Positions 51,866-60,567 of a stretch of DNA of 63,823 bases are shown here, in pieces. The notes beneath the pieces were generated by a model. It worked only from the letters and a program-made list of their open reading frames with translations. It ran no database searches and was not told the DNA's origin. Position 1 is the first letter of the stretch; the number at the start of each line of letters is the position of its first letter. The translations under genes and the position numbers were made by a program. This DNA comes from CAZRRV01 sp045660865 (GTDB lineage Bacteria; Bacillota; Clostridia; Oscillospirales; Acutalibacteraceae), in contig JAZREP010000015.1 in NCBI GenBank assembly GCA_045660865.1, positions 1 through 63,823 of the forward strand, given 5' to 3'.

Positions 51866-52885
51866 TCAATCTACAATCAATTCTTGAATGGAACGGAACT
51901 GGTAGTCGCCGTTTTTAAGGAGTTTAGGCTTTTTCAATGCTATTAATTCGCCACGAACAACATTGTGCATAGGGTCTTCGGCAACTATTACGTGAATACC
52001 AATTGCTTCTTGGAGTTTTTGTTCCATACCGAACAGCAATGCGCCGCCGCCGGTAAGCATTATGCCTCGCTCCATAATATCTGCGACCAAATCGGGCGGT
52101 GTTTTTTCTAGCACATCCTTAATTGCACGAATAATATCCGCGATAGAGTCTTCCAACGCCTCTTTAACCTGCTCTGAAGTAATTTCAAAAACCGCAGGCA
52201 AGCCTGAATACGCATCCTGACCCTTAGCGCGCATAGTTAAATCTACAGGGCGAGCAATAGCGCAACCTATTTGCTCTTTAATTAGTGAAGCGGTTTGCAT
52301 ACCGATATGGATATTAAACTCTTTGCGAACAAATTTAATTATTGCTTCATCAAAGCTGTATGATGCAGTATGACTGCTGCCGCAAGCGGCTATTCCGCCC
52401 ATAGAAATAGTTGCTATATCAGTAACACCTGCACCTATATCAACAACCATATTTCCGCCCGGCTTAGTAAAATCAATTCCAAGACCCAAAGCGGCGGCTA
52501 CAGGAGATTCAATAGTACATACATCACGTCCTCCGGCATAACCCGCAACGTCGGCTACGCTACGATGCTGTACCGGAGTAACACCGATTGGCACAGGTAT
52601 CATAACACGAGGTTTAATAATTCTTTTACCGAATGCCTTTTGCATATAGTGTTGAAGCATTTTTTCGGCAATATCATAATCGGCAATAACACCGTGTTCA
52701 AGCGGAAAAACAGTAGTAACGCTTTCAGGAGTACGACCCACCATAGACAAAGCACGGTCACCGTAACAAATCGGTTCCCACGTTTCGGTATCAACCGCTA
52801 CAACAGAGGGCTGCTCTAAATAAATTTTTCCTTTGGAAAACAAAATGGTTTTAGATGTACCGAAATCAATTCCTATATCTGTCAT
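51866..52885 (-). CDS. mreB: MreB/Mbl-type bacterial actin
   Basis: 339 aa. The actin-fold phosphate loops are IGIDFGTSKTILFSKGK and MVVDIGAGVTDIATIS, and the adenosine motif is LTGGGALLFGMEQKL. It polymerises beneath the membrane to guide cell-wall synthesis. mreC and mreD are absent; instead it is coupled by ATGA to comF, and recD2 precedes that. This placement suggests a stand-alone Mbl-like paralogue. GIDFGTSKT differs slightly from the usual IDLGTANT. Confidence 0.93.
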   Translation of the reverse strand: MTDIGIDFGTSKTILFSKGKIYLEQPSVVAVDTETWEPICYGDRALSMVGRTPESVTTVFPLEHGVIADYDIAEKMLQHYMQKAFGKRIIKPRVMIPVPIGVTPVQHRSVADVAGYAGGRDVCTIESPVAAALGLGIDFTKPGGNMVVDIGAGVTDIATISMGGIAACGSSHTASYSFDEAIIKFVRKEFNIHIGMQTASLIKEQIGCAIARPVDLTMRAKGQDAYSGLPAVFEITSEQVKEALEDSIADIIRAIKDVLEKTPPDLVADIMERGIMLTGGGALLFGMEQKLQEAIGIHVIVAEDPMHNVVRGELIALKKPKLLKNGDYQFRSIQELIVD

Positions 52886-53634
52886 TTCATTTCCTCCTTT
52901 TTGCCGACCTTTGTATTATTTTTTAGTTTATCTGCATTATTGGTAATGAGCGCGGCGGTACAATAGACCTTTTCTGCTCCTGCCAATAACAGTTGTTTTG
53001 TACAAGCATTAAGCGTTGCCGAGGTGGTGCGAATATCATCAACAAGCAATATCGTTTTACCCTGTAAATCACCATGGGCTGTATAAATATCTTTTACGTG
53101 GCGCATACGCTCTCTATAAGAAAGTTTATGCTGTGATACTGACTTTTTATCATGCTTTTTGAGTATTCTACCGTTATATTTAACACCTAACTGCTCTGCT
53201 ACCACCTTTGCCAAAACTTCGGCGTGGTTAAAGCCTCTTTGAAGCTTTTTCATTTTGTTCATAGGCACAGCGGTAACTAAGTCAAGCTTTACATCCTTAA
53301 AATGCTCTAAAAATCGTTCAGCTATGCAAATGCCGAAAAACTGAGCATTATCTTTATACCCTTTAAACTTTAATGAGTATATGCCTTCCCTTGCTACGCC
53401 GTCATTATAAAAAGGAACGGTAATTCCTGAAAAAAGCATATTAACGCGCTTACATTCGCAATCTTTATGGGCTTGACCGCAATTAGTACAGCAATCAATG
53501 GGAATATAAGACAATTTTGAAAGGCAGGTTTGACAAATCAGAGCCCTATCTTCTGTTAATTCCCCGCAACAGCAACAGCGTGACGGAAAGAACAAATTCC
53601 AAAATGCCGAATATTTATTACTCTTTATTTTCAT
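52882..53634 (-). CDS. comF: ComF-family phosphoribosyltransferase-like protein
   Basis: 250 aa. An N-terminal zinc-binding region with CCCCGELTEDRALICQTC and a second CTNCGQAHKDCEC cluster precedes a phosphoribosyltransferase fold with the PRPP motif ILLVDDIRTTSATLN. ComF proteins take part in DNA uptake or single-strand DNA handling in competent bacteria. Both boundaries overlap neighbours by 4 bp (ATGA), so it is tightly coupled to recD2 and the mreB-like gene. Confidence 0.93.
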   Translation of the reverse strand: MKIKSNKYSAFWNLFFPSRCCCCGELTEDRALICQTCLSKLSYIPIDCCTNCGQAHKDCECKRVNMLFSGITVPFYNDGVAREGIYSLKFKGYKDNAQFFGICIAERFLEHFKDVKLDLVTAVPMNKMKKLQRGFNHAEVLAKVVAEQLGVKYNGRILKKHDKKSVSQHKLSYRERMRHVKDIYTAHGDLQGKTILLVDDIRTTSATLNACTKQLLLAGAEKVYCTAALITNNADKLKNNTKVGKKEEMK

Positions 53635-55829
53635 ATCTTTAGCAACTTATCCTCAAGTCCGGAATACCGCATATTTTTTCTGTTGTTTTCTATCATTTGC
53701 TGCAAAACCGCTTCGCTTCCCACTACAATCAGCCGCTCCTTTGCACGAGTAACTGCGGTATATAGTAAATTGCGATAACGAAGTTTGTCAGGTGTGGCAA
53801 ACAGCGGTAAAACCACGCAAGGAAACTCACAGCCCTGACTTTTATGTACAGTTACAGCGTATGCTAATTCCAGTTGTAAAATGTCATTACCCGTAAATGT
53901 TGCGAGCTTGTCCTCAAACTGAACCAGTACCCTCTGCTCTCCTGCGTTTATCTCAACCAATATACCTATATCGCCGTTATAAACACCTGTACCCGATTCG
54001 CCCTCGGAATTTTCCCAAATAATATCGTAATTATTCTTCATCATCATTACCTTATCGCCCAACCGAAGAGTATACCCCTTCAATGTGATTTTAGGTAATG
54101 TATCGTCACCATTTATTATAGATTGGATACGATTATTCAGTGCCACTGTGCCATAATCGGTAATCTTGGTAGGACAAAGAATTTGTATATCGTTTAAAAC
54201 AGAATAGCCGTATGCCTTGGGCAAACGATTGCAACAAAGCTCAGATACCACACGAGGCAATTGTGCGCCGACAGCAGGTATAAAGAAGAAATCCTTATCC
54301 TTTTGCATCAGGTCGGGCATTTCGCCGCCAATAATTCGGTGGGCATTTGTTACTATAAGGCTTTGCTCGGCTTGGCGGAAAATCTCATTCAACTGCACAC
54401 AAGGGAATTTGCCTGAGTGTATTAAATCATACAATATGTTACCTGCCGAAACGCTTGGCAACTGGTCGGCATCCCCTACCATAATAAGCTTACTACTTAA
54501 TTTTAAAGCCTTTAATATTGCTTCAAAAAGTTTAAGGTCTACCATTGACATTTCGTCAATAATCAACACATCACAATCAAGCGGATTGTTCTCATTGTGG
54601 ACAAAAATATGCTTGTCCACCTCATCAAGATAAGCCACCTCTAAAAGACGGTGAATGGTCTGCGCATCTCTACCACATAATTCTTCAAGTCTTTTGGCGG
54701 CTCGGCCTGTTGGAGCTGTCAGCTTAACCGACAACCCGCGATTTTCAAGTATTTGAATAATAGCGTTAACCGTTGTGGTTTTACCCGTACCCGGCCCGCC
54801 TGTTAAGACAAGTATGCCGTTTTCGGCCGCTAATTTAATAGCCTGCTTCTGCTGATTAGCATACTTTATGCCCAGTCGCTTCTCAATTGCCTCTATTTCT
54901 TTATCGACAGGCTTTTTAGAATAAATAGGAAATGCAGTAATCATCTGGAGCCTATCAGCTATATACCGTTCAGATAAATCGTATTCCAAAAGTGAAAGGT
55001 ATTCAGTACCATCAATATTATTCACTATGATTTTTTGTTCATCTATTAACTCAGCACAAGCATCATCCAACATAGGCTGTGGTGCTTCAAGCAATGCCGC
55101 TGCAACTTTATAAAGCTTATTCAAAGGCAGGCAGGTGTGTCCGTTTAATAAATTATGGCGCAAAACATATTCAATACCGCTTTTAGTGCGTTCAAGCTGT
55201 GAAAAAGAGGAATTTATATTACCGGCTATCTCATCGACCCTTTGAAAGTCGAGACCTACCTCCAAGGCGCATAAACGATATGGATTTTCGCATATACTTG
55301 CGATGGCGTTTTGGCCGTAATAACTATAAATCTTCAAACTTTCGGCAGCATCTATACCGTAAGAATTAAAGAAAGCTAAAACTGTGCTGATAGATTTGTT
55401 GCGCGAAAATTCTTCACCGATACTAGCAGCCTTTTCCCTTGAAATGCCTTTGATTTCACACAATCTCATTGGCTCTTCTTCCATAATACGCAGAGTGTCA
55501 TCACCAAAACGGGAAACTATTTTTTTAGCCGTAGCAGGGCCTATACCCTTGATTGCGCCGCCCGAAAGATAGCGCAACACGGCGGCTGTATCACCGGGCA
55601 GCACTTTTGTATAACTCTTTACTTTTAATTGAGGACCATAGGTGTCGTGCATAACATATTCTCCGCACACCTCAACCCATTCGCCAGCATCAAGGTCAGG
55701 CATGGGGCCAACGGCTGTGATAATCTCACCATCCAGCAGTAGCTGAGCCACAGTAAAGCCGGTGACGGCATTTTGATAGGTGATTTTACTCACCTCAGCT
55801 TTTATCACTGACATTTCCCGTTGTTCCAC
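53631..55829 (-). CDS. recD2: RecD2-type ATP-dependent DNA helicase
   Basis: 732 aa from a GTG at 55829 (AGGTG upstream); an ATG at 55814 is possible. An N-terminal OB-like domain (GEIITAVGPMPDLDAGEWVEV) is followed by helix-hairpin-helix repeats (LSGGAIKGIGPATAKKIV). The SF1B helicase has Walker A LTGGPGTGKTTTVNAII, DEMSMVD, motif III VGDADQLPSV and motif VI YTAVTRAKERLIVVG. It is a 5'-3' helicase involved in repair and replication-fork maintenance. No RecB/RecC. Confidence 0.95.
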   Translation of the reverse strand: MEQREMSVIKAEVSKITYQNAVTGFTVAQLLLDGEIITAVGPMPDLDAGEWVEVCGEYVMHDTYGPQLKVKSYTKVLPGDTAAVLRYLSGGAIKGIGPATAKKIVSRFGDDTLRIMEEEPMRLCEIKGISREKAASIGEEFSRNKSISTVLAFFNSYGIDAAESLKIYSYYGQNAIASICENPYRLCALEVGLDFQRVDEIAGNINSSFSQLERTKSGIEYVLRHNLLNGHTCLPLNKLYKVAAALLEAPQPMLDDACAELIDEQKIIVNNIDGTEYLSLLEYDLSERYIADRLQMITAFPIYSKKPVDKEIEAIEKRLGIKYANQQKQAIKLAAENGILVLTGGPGTGKTTTVNAIIQILENRGLSVKLTAPTGRAAKRLEELCGRDAQTIHRLLEVAYLDEVDKHIFVHNENNPLDCDVLIIDEMSMVDLKLFEAILKALKLSSKLIMVGDADQLPSVSAGNILYDLIHSGKFPCVQLNEIFRQAEQSLIVTNAHRIIGGEMPDLMQKDKDFFFIPAVGAQLPRVVSELCCNRLPKAYGYSVLNDIQILCPTKITDYGTVALNNRIQSIINGDDTLPKITLKGYTLRLGDKVMMMKNNYDIIWENSEGESGTGVYNGDIGILVEINAGEQRVLVQFEDKLATFTGNDILQLELAYAVTVHKSQGCEFPCVVLPLFATPDKLRYRNLLYTAVTRAKERLIVVGSEAVLQQMIENNRKNMRYSGLEDKLLKI

Positions 55830-55863
55830 AATTACACCTGCCTTATGCCGAAAAAATCCCTGT

Positions 55864-56184
55864 TTATTGAATTATGTAGGCTGCCTCCTCCGGTTTACAG
55901 AGGATTATAAACGGGTTTTCTTCGGCTGCTTTTTCACACAACTGTTTAGTCAAGGTATCCATACCTAAATCTATCGCCAACAAAATGGGGTTGCGGTCAT
56001 TATGCCACCTGATTAGCTCTATTTCAGATACAAGGTCATAATAGCCCTCAATATTTTGAATAGGCACTATAAAGCGGCGAACTTTATTTTTAGGTACTAT
56101 AATCTTAATTGCAACATAGCGAAGACAATCCGAAAGCCCCCACAAAGCAAAAAACAAAACTATTAAAGTTAATACTATTTCCAT
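55864..56184 (-). CDS. Small membrane protein of unknown function
   Basis: 106 aa from the ATG at 56184 with GGGGTG six bases upstream. One N-terminal helix (residues 1-22) is followed by a soluble domain of about 80 residues with VPIQNIEGYYDLVSEIELIRW and NPFIILCKPEEAAYIIQ. No family recognised. It lies between cdaR and recD2 in the same direction, 34 bp before recD2, and is probably part of the same transcript. Confidence 0.8.
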   Translation of the reverse strand: MEIVLTLIVLFFALWGLSDCLRYVAIKIIVPKNKVRRFIVPIQNIEGYYDLVSEIELIRWHNDRNPILLAIDLGMDTLTKQLCEKAAEENPFIILCKPEEAAYIIQ

Positions 56185-56243
56185 AAAAATCACCCCACTA
56201 GCATACTATGCAATGCGGGTGATTTTGCTATTTTAAGATACAA

Positions 56244-56270
56244 GCCGGCGAGGAGCAATACCGCGCCGGC
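56244..56270 (-). terminator. GC-rich hairpin after cdaR
   Basis: GCCGGCG/CGCCGGC stem in otherwise AT-rich sequence, 8 bp after the cdaR stop. It lacks a proper T run, so it may be a pause or RNA-stability element rather than a full terminator. Confidence 0.45.
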
Positions 56271-56277
56271 CCAACAA

Positions 56278-57546
56278 TTATTTAATTACAACAACTGTGG
56301 TATATTCGCCCACCTGCCAGATTTTATCTGACTTTGCAGACTTAACCACTACTGAAACAGTGTATTGTCCTGCCGCTTTTCCTTTTAAATCGACCTCAAC
56401 ATAAAGGTCAGAGGCTAACAGATTACGCACAACCGCTTCCGGACCGAACACCTTAACATTGCGCACACTTGCGATATCGTCTACCTTTACGCCTTTTTCA
56501 AGGTTTACAGCACGGCAATCGGTAATATTAAAAGTGCGCTGAATGTAATTGTCAGTGTTTATTTTAACTGTAACTGACTCTATATTATCAATCGGCTTAA
56601 TGCCGTTCGGTAAAGACAGAGCCACGTCAAAGCTGTTGTTATCCTTACTAATTTCATAGAAATCAATCGGTGCAAGCTTAATTTCAGTCAACGCGTCAAT
56701 TGTTTCAGGTGTACCCTTAACATCAATCTTTTGATAATTTATGGTGTATGGGATATGAGAAGTTTCAAAGCCTGCCGGCGCATTAGTAAAGGTCGGAACT
56801 AATTTCACCGATTTCTGTTTGTAAATCGGCACCGAAATTTTAACATCGGTAGTACTTAGAGTAAACAATTCATTGTCTAACTCTTTACCATTCTCATCAA
56901 GAATGATTATTTCTGCATCATAACTGGTTGTTTGAGAAAGTACATCGTTTACATCTGCTACGGCACGGATATGCGCGATTTGTTCTATATAACTGCGAGG
57001 TCCACGAACAGTTATCAACGAATCCTCACTGTTTGTAACAACAGGAGTATCTGCGATAAGACCTTTAACCGCCGAGGCACCGTTTGCAACAGCCTCAACC
57101 GTAAACTGTGTTTCACTTATATAGTCAAAAGTTAACGAAATTTTTTCAGGTATTATTGAAACAACATTATATCCTGTTTTGGCACCCACCTTGTTAGCAA
57201 CCAACGGAATTTCATACGTGCCTGCTGCATTAACCTCTGACATGTTTGCAGTAACCGAAATATCTGTTGCTGAAACAGAGCTTACTATATATGTGGGACC
57301 GGAAATTACCACGCTTACCTCAGTATCAATATTACCGATTACATCCAAGCCAAGCTGCTCTACTACTGTGTTTGCAGTAGCAATTGAAACAGGAAGCTTT
57401 GAAATAGTAGCTTCACGCTGTGGATTTTGGCTAATGGTAACTACCAACCAGAACATAACGGCCGCAAATATAGAGAAAGGTATAGTGAATTTTCGATGGC
57501 TGAATAAGCGGCTTAAAAAGTCCTTGGGTAATTTAAATTGTTTCAC
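56278..57546 (-). CDS. cdaR: YbbR-domain protein, CdaA regulator
   Basis: 422 aa from a GTG at 57546 with GGGAGG upstream. A short cytosolic N-terminus and one membrane segment (about residues 19-40) precede four YbbR-type beta repeats (about 48-135, 140-225, 235-325, 335-420). CdaR binds CdaA at the outer membrane face and modulates c-di-AMP synthesis. It starts 16 bp after cdaA. glmM, which often follows, is not here. Confidence 0.93.
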   Translation of the reverse strand: MKQFKLPKDFLSRLFSHRKFTIPFSIFAAVMFWLVVTISQNPQREATISKLPVSIATANTVVEQLGLDVIGNIDTEVSVVISGPTYIVSSVSATDISVTANMSEVNAAGTYEIPLVANKVGAKTGYNVVSIIPEKISLTFDYISETQFTVEAVANGASAVKGLIADTPVVTNSEDSLITVRGPRSYIEQIAHIRAVADVNDVLSQTTSYDAEIIILDENGKELDNELFTLSTTDVKISVPIYKQKSVKLVPTFTNAPAGFETSHIPYTINYQKIDVKGTPETIDALTEIKLAPIDFYEISKDNNSFDVALSLPNGIKPIDNIESVTVKINTDNYIQRTFNITDCRAVNLEKGVKVDDIASVRNVKVFGPEAVVRNLLASDLYVEVDLKGKAAGQYTVSVVVKSAKSDKIWQVGEYTTVVVIK

Positions 57547-57562
57547 TACGGCCGTACCTCCC

Positions 57563-58456
57563 TTACTGTTTTTTTAGAATTTTTTTAATTCTATCCCATA
57601 AATCGGAGAATAATCCTTTGTTATTATTCTCTTCTTCGTCAAGCAACAAAGTTTTCAATGCCTCACGAAGTGTGATAGCTGTATAATCTCTTGTTAAATT
57701 ACCATTTTCGGCAATAGAAATGTTGCCTGTTTCCTCACTTACAACAAGCACAACCGCATCACTGTTTTCGCTCATACCGACAGCCGCACGGTGCCTTGTA
57801 CCAAGGTGATGACTAAGGTCAGCACGTGATGTTAACGGTAAAATACAACCTGCCGCGTGAACACGGTTTTCTCTAATGATTACCGCGCCGTCATGCAACG
57901 GTGATTTCGGGAAAAACACATTGTCAATGAGCGGCATTGTAGCCTCGGCATCAAGCACAGTACCTGTGTTTATTATTTCTCCGAGAGGGGTTGTCCTCTC
58001 AAATACTATTAACGCGCCCACCTTTTGCTCTTGCATATTTTGGGTTGCTTTACTAACCGCATCTATACACTTTAAGGTTTCTTCACGGTTTCTGTCGCTG
58101 CCTCTGCCAAATATGCCGAATTGACTGCGGCCCATACGCTCCAACGCACGGCGAAGCTCCGGCTGGAAGATAATTGCCACACCGATAATAGCATAATCAA
58201 AAACTTTGATTAACAACCATTTTATACTTACTAAATCCCACCATATTGCAAAAACCCATACAAAAAACAGGATAATTATACCCCTAATCAATTGCTTGGC
58301 ACGGGTTTCTCGAAACAGTTGGATGCATTTGTATATAACATAAGCCACAACAGCAATATCTAGAATATCGGCAAAACGTATACCGGAAAGCGCCGCCCAA
58401 ACCATATTGAAAACGGTATAAATACCTCCACCGAGCCCTGCAAAAAAGTCAGCCAT
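57563..58456 (-). CDS. cdaA: Diadenylate cyclase CdaA
   Basis: 297 aa, GAGGTGACA upstream of ATG. Three N-terminal membrane helices (about residues 8-28, 32-50, 58-80) are followed by a coiled stretch and the DAC catalytic domain with LHDGAVIIR and LGTRHRAAVG, the two signature motifs. It condenses two ATP into c-di-AMP, an essential second messenger for osmotic and wall homeostasis. First gene of the leftward series ending with the reductase gene. Confidence 0.97.
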   Translation of the reverse strand: MADFFAGLGGGIYTVFNMVWAALSGIRFADILDIAVVAYVIYKCIQLFRETRAKQLIRGIIILFFVWVFAIWWDLVSIKWLLIKVFDYAIIGVAIIFQPELRRALERMGRSQFGIFGRGSDRNREETLKCIDAVSKATQNMQEQKVGALIVFERTTPLGEIINTGTVLDAEATMPLIDNVFFPKSPLHDGAVIIRENRVHAAGCILPLTSRADLSHHLGTRHRAAVGMSENSDAVVLVVSEETGNISIAENGNLTRDYTAITLREALKTLLLDEEENNNKGLFSDLWDRIKKILKKQ

Positions 58457-58550
58457 TGTGTCACCTCATTCTTAAAATATATATTATTATATAATATACT
58501 ATAATTGTAACAATATTTTGACTTTATTGCAATAGGAAAATTTATTAAAT

Positions 58551-59681
58551 TTACATATTTTTAAGCAAATTTATAACACGATATGCTTCCGCCTTAGTAT
58601 TAAACCAACCGCTGCTTATACGAACCGCTCCGTTATCTATTGTGCCAAGCCGATTATGAGCCAAAGGTGCACACTGAAGCCCTGCCCTGACAGCTACATT
58701 ATGCTCGGCTAAATATTCGGCAGTTTGCTCACTTGTTGCCTTTAAAATGTTGAATGCCAACACAGGAGCGCAAAGCGTTTTAAAAGGGTTAGGCGAATAA
58801 ACTGCCATCCCGTTTATATTTGATATTTCGTCATATAGAACTCTGTGTATTTCCATTTCGTGCTTAAACAGTTGCTCCATTCCCTTGCGGTTAATGAAAT
58901 CAATTCCAGCCGAAATACCTAAAATCCCCGGTAAATTTACCGTTCCGCTCTCAAACCGTTCGGGCAGTTCTTTAGGCTGATTTAAGTTTCTAGATTCTGT
59001 ACCTGTGCCGCCCTCTAAAATCGTGTTTGGTATGGACTTACGCGCTATCAAGATGCCTGTTCCCATCGGTGCAAGCAGACCTTTGTGAGGTGCCAAGCAC
59101 AAAAAATCAATATGCATATTTTGCATATCAATAGGCAGTACGCCTCCGCTTTGTGCCGCATCAACGCCAAACAGTATACCTTTTTGCTCACAAACTGCGC
59201 CCAAAGCCGCTATGGGCAATAGTTGTCCGTTAACATTTGATGCGTGGATGCTGAATATCATTTTTGTATTGGGCTTAATTTTATTTACAAATGAACGCAC
59301 GGTAGCATCGTCATCGCCGAATATAACCTCGGCTATGTCTACCTCTACGCCTAATTTTTTTAAAGCTAACGCAGGGCGAGCTACAGCATTGTGTTCCATT
59401 GAAGATATAATTAAATGGTCGCCTTTTTTAAGGCAACCTTTTAACACAAAGTTAATTGCAGTTGTACAATTTTGGCAAAACACCACCTGTGTTTCATCAT
59501 CACAGTTAAACATCTCTCTTACCTTTTTTCGGCAGGAATAAATTTCCCCAGCCGCTTTTTGAGATTGCTCGTAACCTCCTCTGCCCGCATTAACCGAAAA
59601 TTTTTGTAATGCCCTATCTACTGCGGCAACTACACTCTCCGGCTTTTTGCCGCTTGTGGCCGCATTGTCAAAATAAATCAT
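58551..59681 (-). CDS. Cysteine desulfurase-like class V aminotransferase
   Basis: 376 aa. IYFDNAATSGKKPE, SSMEHNAVARP, GVDAAQSGGVLPID and the PLP lysine in CLAPHKGLLAPMGTG fit the SufS/CsdA-like group. A Cys in RAGLQCAPLAH is placed like the active-site Cys. It would release sulfur or selenium from cysteine or selenocysteine. The start overlaps by 4 bp with a DUF3343 gene, a putative Se/S carrier, so the two probably act together. Confidence 0.92.
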   Translation of the reverse strand: MIYFDNAATSGKKPESVVAAVDRALQKFSVNAGRGGYEQSQKAAGEIYSCRKKVREMFNCDDETQVVFCQNCTTAINFVLKGCLKKGDHLIISSMEHNAVARPALALKKLGVEVDIAEVIFGDDDATVRSFVNKIKPNTKMIFSIHASNVNGQLLPIAALGAVCEQKGILFGVDAAQSGGVLPIDMQNMHIDFLCLAPHKGLLAPMGTGILIARKSIPNTILEGGTGTESRNLNQPKELPERFESGTVNLPGILGISAGIDFINRKGMEQLFKHEMEIHRVLYDEISNINGMAVYSPNPFKTLCAPVLAFNILKATSEQTAEYLAEHNVAVRAGLQCAPLAHNRLGTIDNGAVRISSGWFNTKAEAYRVINLLKNM

Positions 59682-59896
59682 AGCTCGCTCACGCCTATTA
59701 CCTTCACTCCGTTTTGTTTTAATAGAGCGGTCGCGCCGTCAAAATCATCCTCAACCATTATGCCCCAACCGCATCCCGAGCCTTTGACAATATTTTGTAT
59801 TTTTTTAGCGGTAGCCTTATACCCCTTTGCTTGCAATAAATCTCTGCCACGGAAAGCATAAGTTATGCTGCCCGTTAATATAAACATTTTTTTCAT
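59678..59896 (-). CDS. DUF3343 putative Se/S carrier protein
   Basis: 72 aa from the ATG at 59896, with GGGAGG upstream; the longer frame to 59941 is not needed. FILTGSITYAFRGRDLLQAKG resembles the DUF3343 opening, and GSGCGWGIMV carries the conserved Cys. Members are thought to carry selenium or sulfur as a persulfide. ATGA coupling to the cysteine desulfurase supports this. An 85-base leader with a GTGCC/GGCAC hairpin precedes it. Confidence 0.85.
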   Translation of the reverse strand: MKKMFILTGSITYAFRGRDLLQAKGYKATAKKIQNIVKGSGCGWGIMVEDDFDGATALLKQNGVKVIGVSEL

Positions 59897-60054
59897 TTTC
59901 TTTTCCTCCCTTTGTATAAAAATATCCTGTGCCGAAAGCAAATTTTGGCACCGAATAGAATGATTTTTTGCCTACTAATGCCATTATATGTTGCAGTTGG
60001 ACCAAGCGTACAACCTGCATTTTAAAATTCTTGTTTTTTATACTAAAAATACCC

Positions 60055-60083
60055 TTGCATTCTTAAGCTTAATGTGTTATAGT
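60055..60083 (+). promoter_or_regulatory. Promoter of the ACT-hom-lysC operon
   Basis: TTGCAT (60055-60060), a 17-bp spacer and TATAGT (60078-60083), 43 bp before the first ATG. The leader is too short for a lysine riboswitch. Confidence 0.6.
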
Positions 60084-60126
60084 GTTTTACATACGAAAAC
60101 AATTGTGTGTGAACGGTGGACTGTTT

Positions 60127-60555
60127 ATGAAAGATAACCAATTGCTTTTAATTCATTCAAATATCCTGCCGCCTGTATATTTAAAGGTGGTTAAGGCAAA
60201 ACAATTATTAGAAAACGGCACAGCCAAAAGCGCAAGTGAGGCAGCTAGGTTGTGCGGCATTTCTCGCAGCGCTTTTTATAAATACAAAGACTCTGTTTTC
60301 CTCTACAACCAAGCTGACGGCGAGGTTTTAAGCCTTGAAGCTTTGCTAACTGATGAGGCGGGTGTTTTATCAACACTGCTTAAAGGGCTGTACGAATACG
60401 GCGCCAACGTGCTTACAGTTAATCAAGGTGTACCTTTGGGAGGGCAAGCAACAGTTTCCATTACTGTTGCGGCAGATAATTTAAAAGCAGATAAAGAAGC
60501 TATTATTAAGGATTTATCTGCTAATCACGGTATAATTTCCATTCGTGTTATTTAA
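60127..60555 (+). CDS. ACT-domain protein with N-terminal HTH (PheB/UPF0735 type)
   Basis: 142 aa from the ATG at 60127 (GGTGGAC upstream). The N-terminal half contains a helix-turn-helix-like stretch, SASEAARLCGISRSAFYKYK, and the C-terminal half is an ACT domain (LSTLLKGLYEYGANVLTVNQ). UPF0735 proteins such as B. subtilis PheB have this layout. ACT domains bind amino acids, so it may sense threonine or a related end product and regulate the genes it precedes, 12 bp upstream of hom. Confidence 0.9.
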   Translation: MKDNQLLLIHSNILPPVYLKVVKAKQLLENGTAKSASEAARLCGISRSAFYKYKDSVFLYNQADGEVLSLEALLTDEAGVLSTLLKGLYEYGANVLTVNQGVPLGGQATVSITVAADNLKADKEAIIKDLSANHGIISIRVI

Positions 60556-60567
60556 AGGAGTTTTATA

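Noticed and set aside
60084..60126. Lysine riboswitch before the hom-lysC operon
   Set aside because: The leader is about 40 bases and lacks the long conserved fold.
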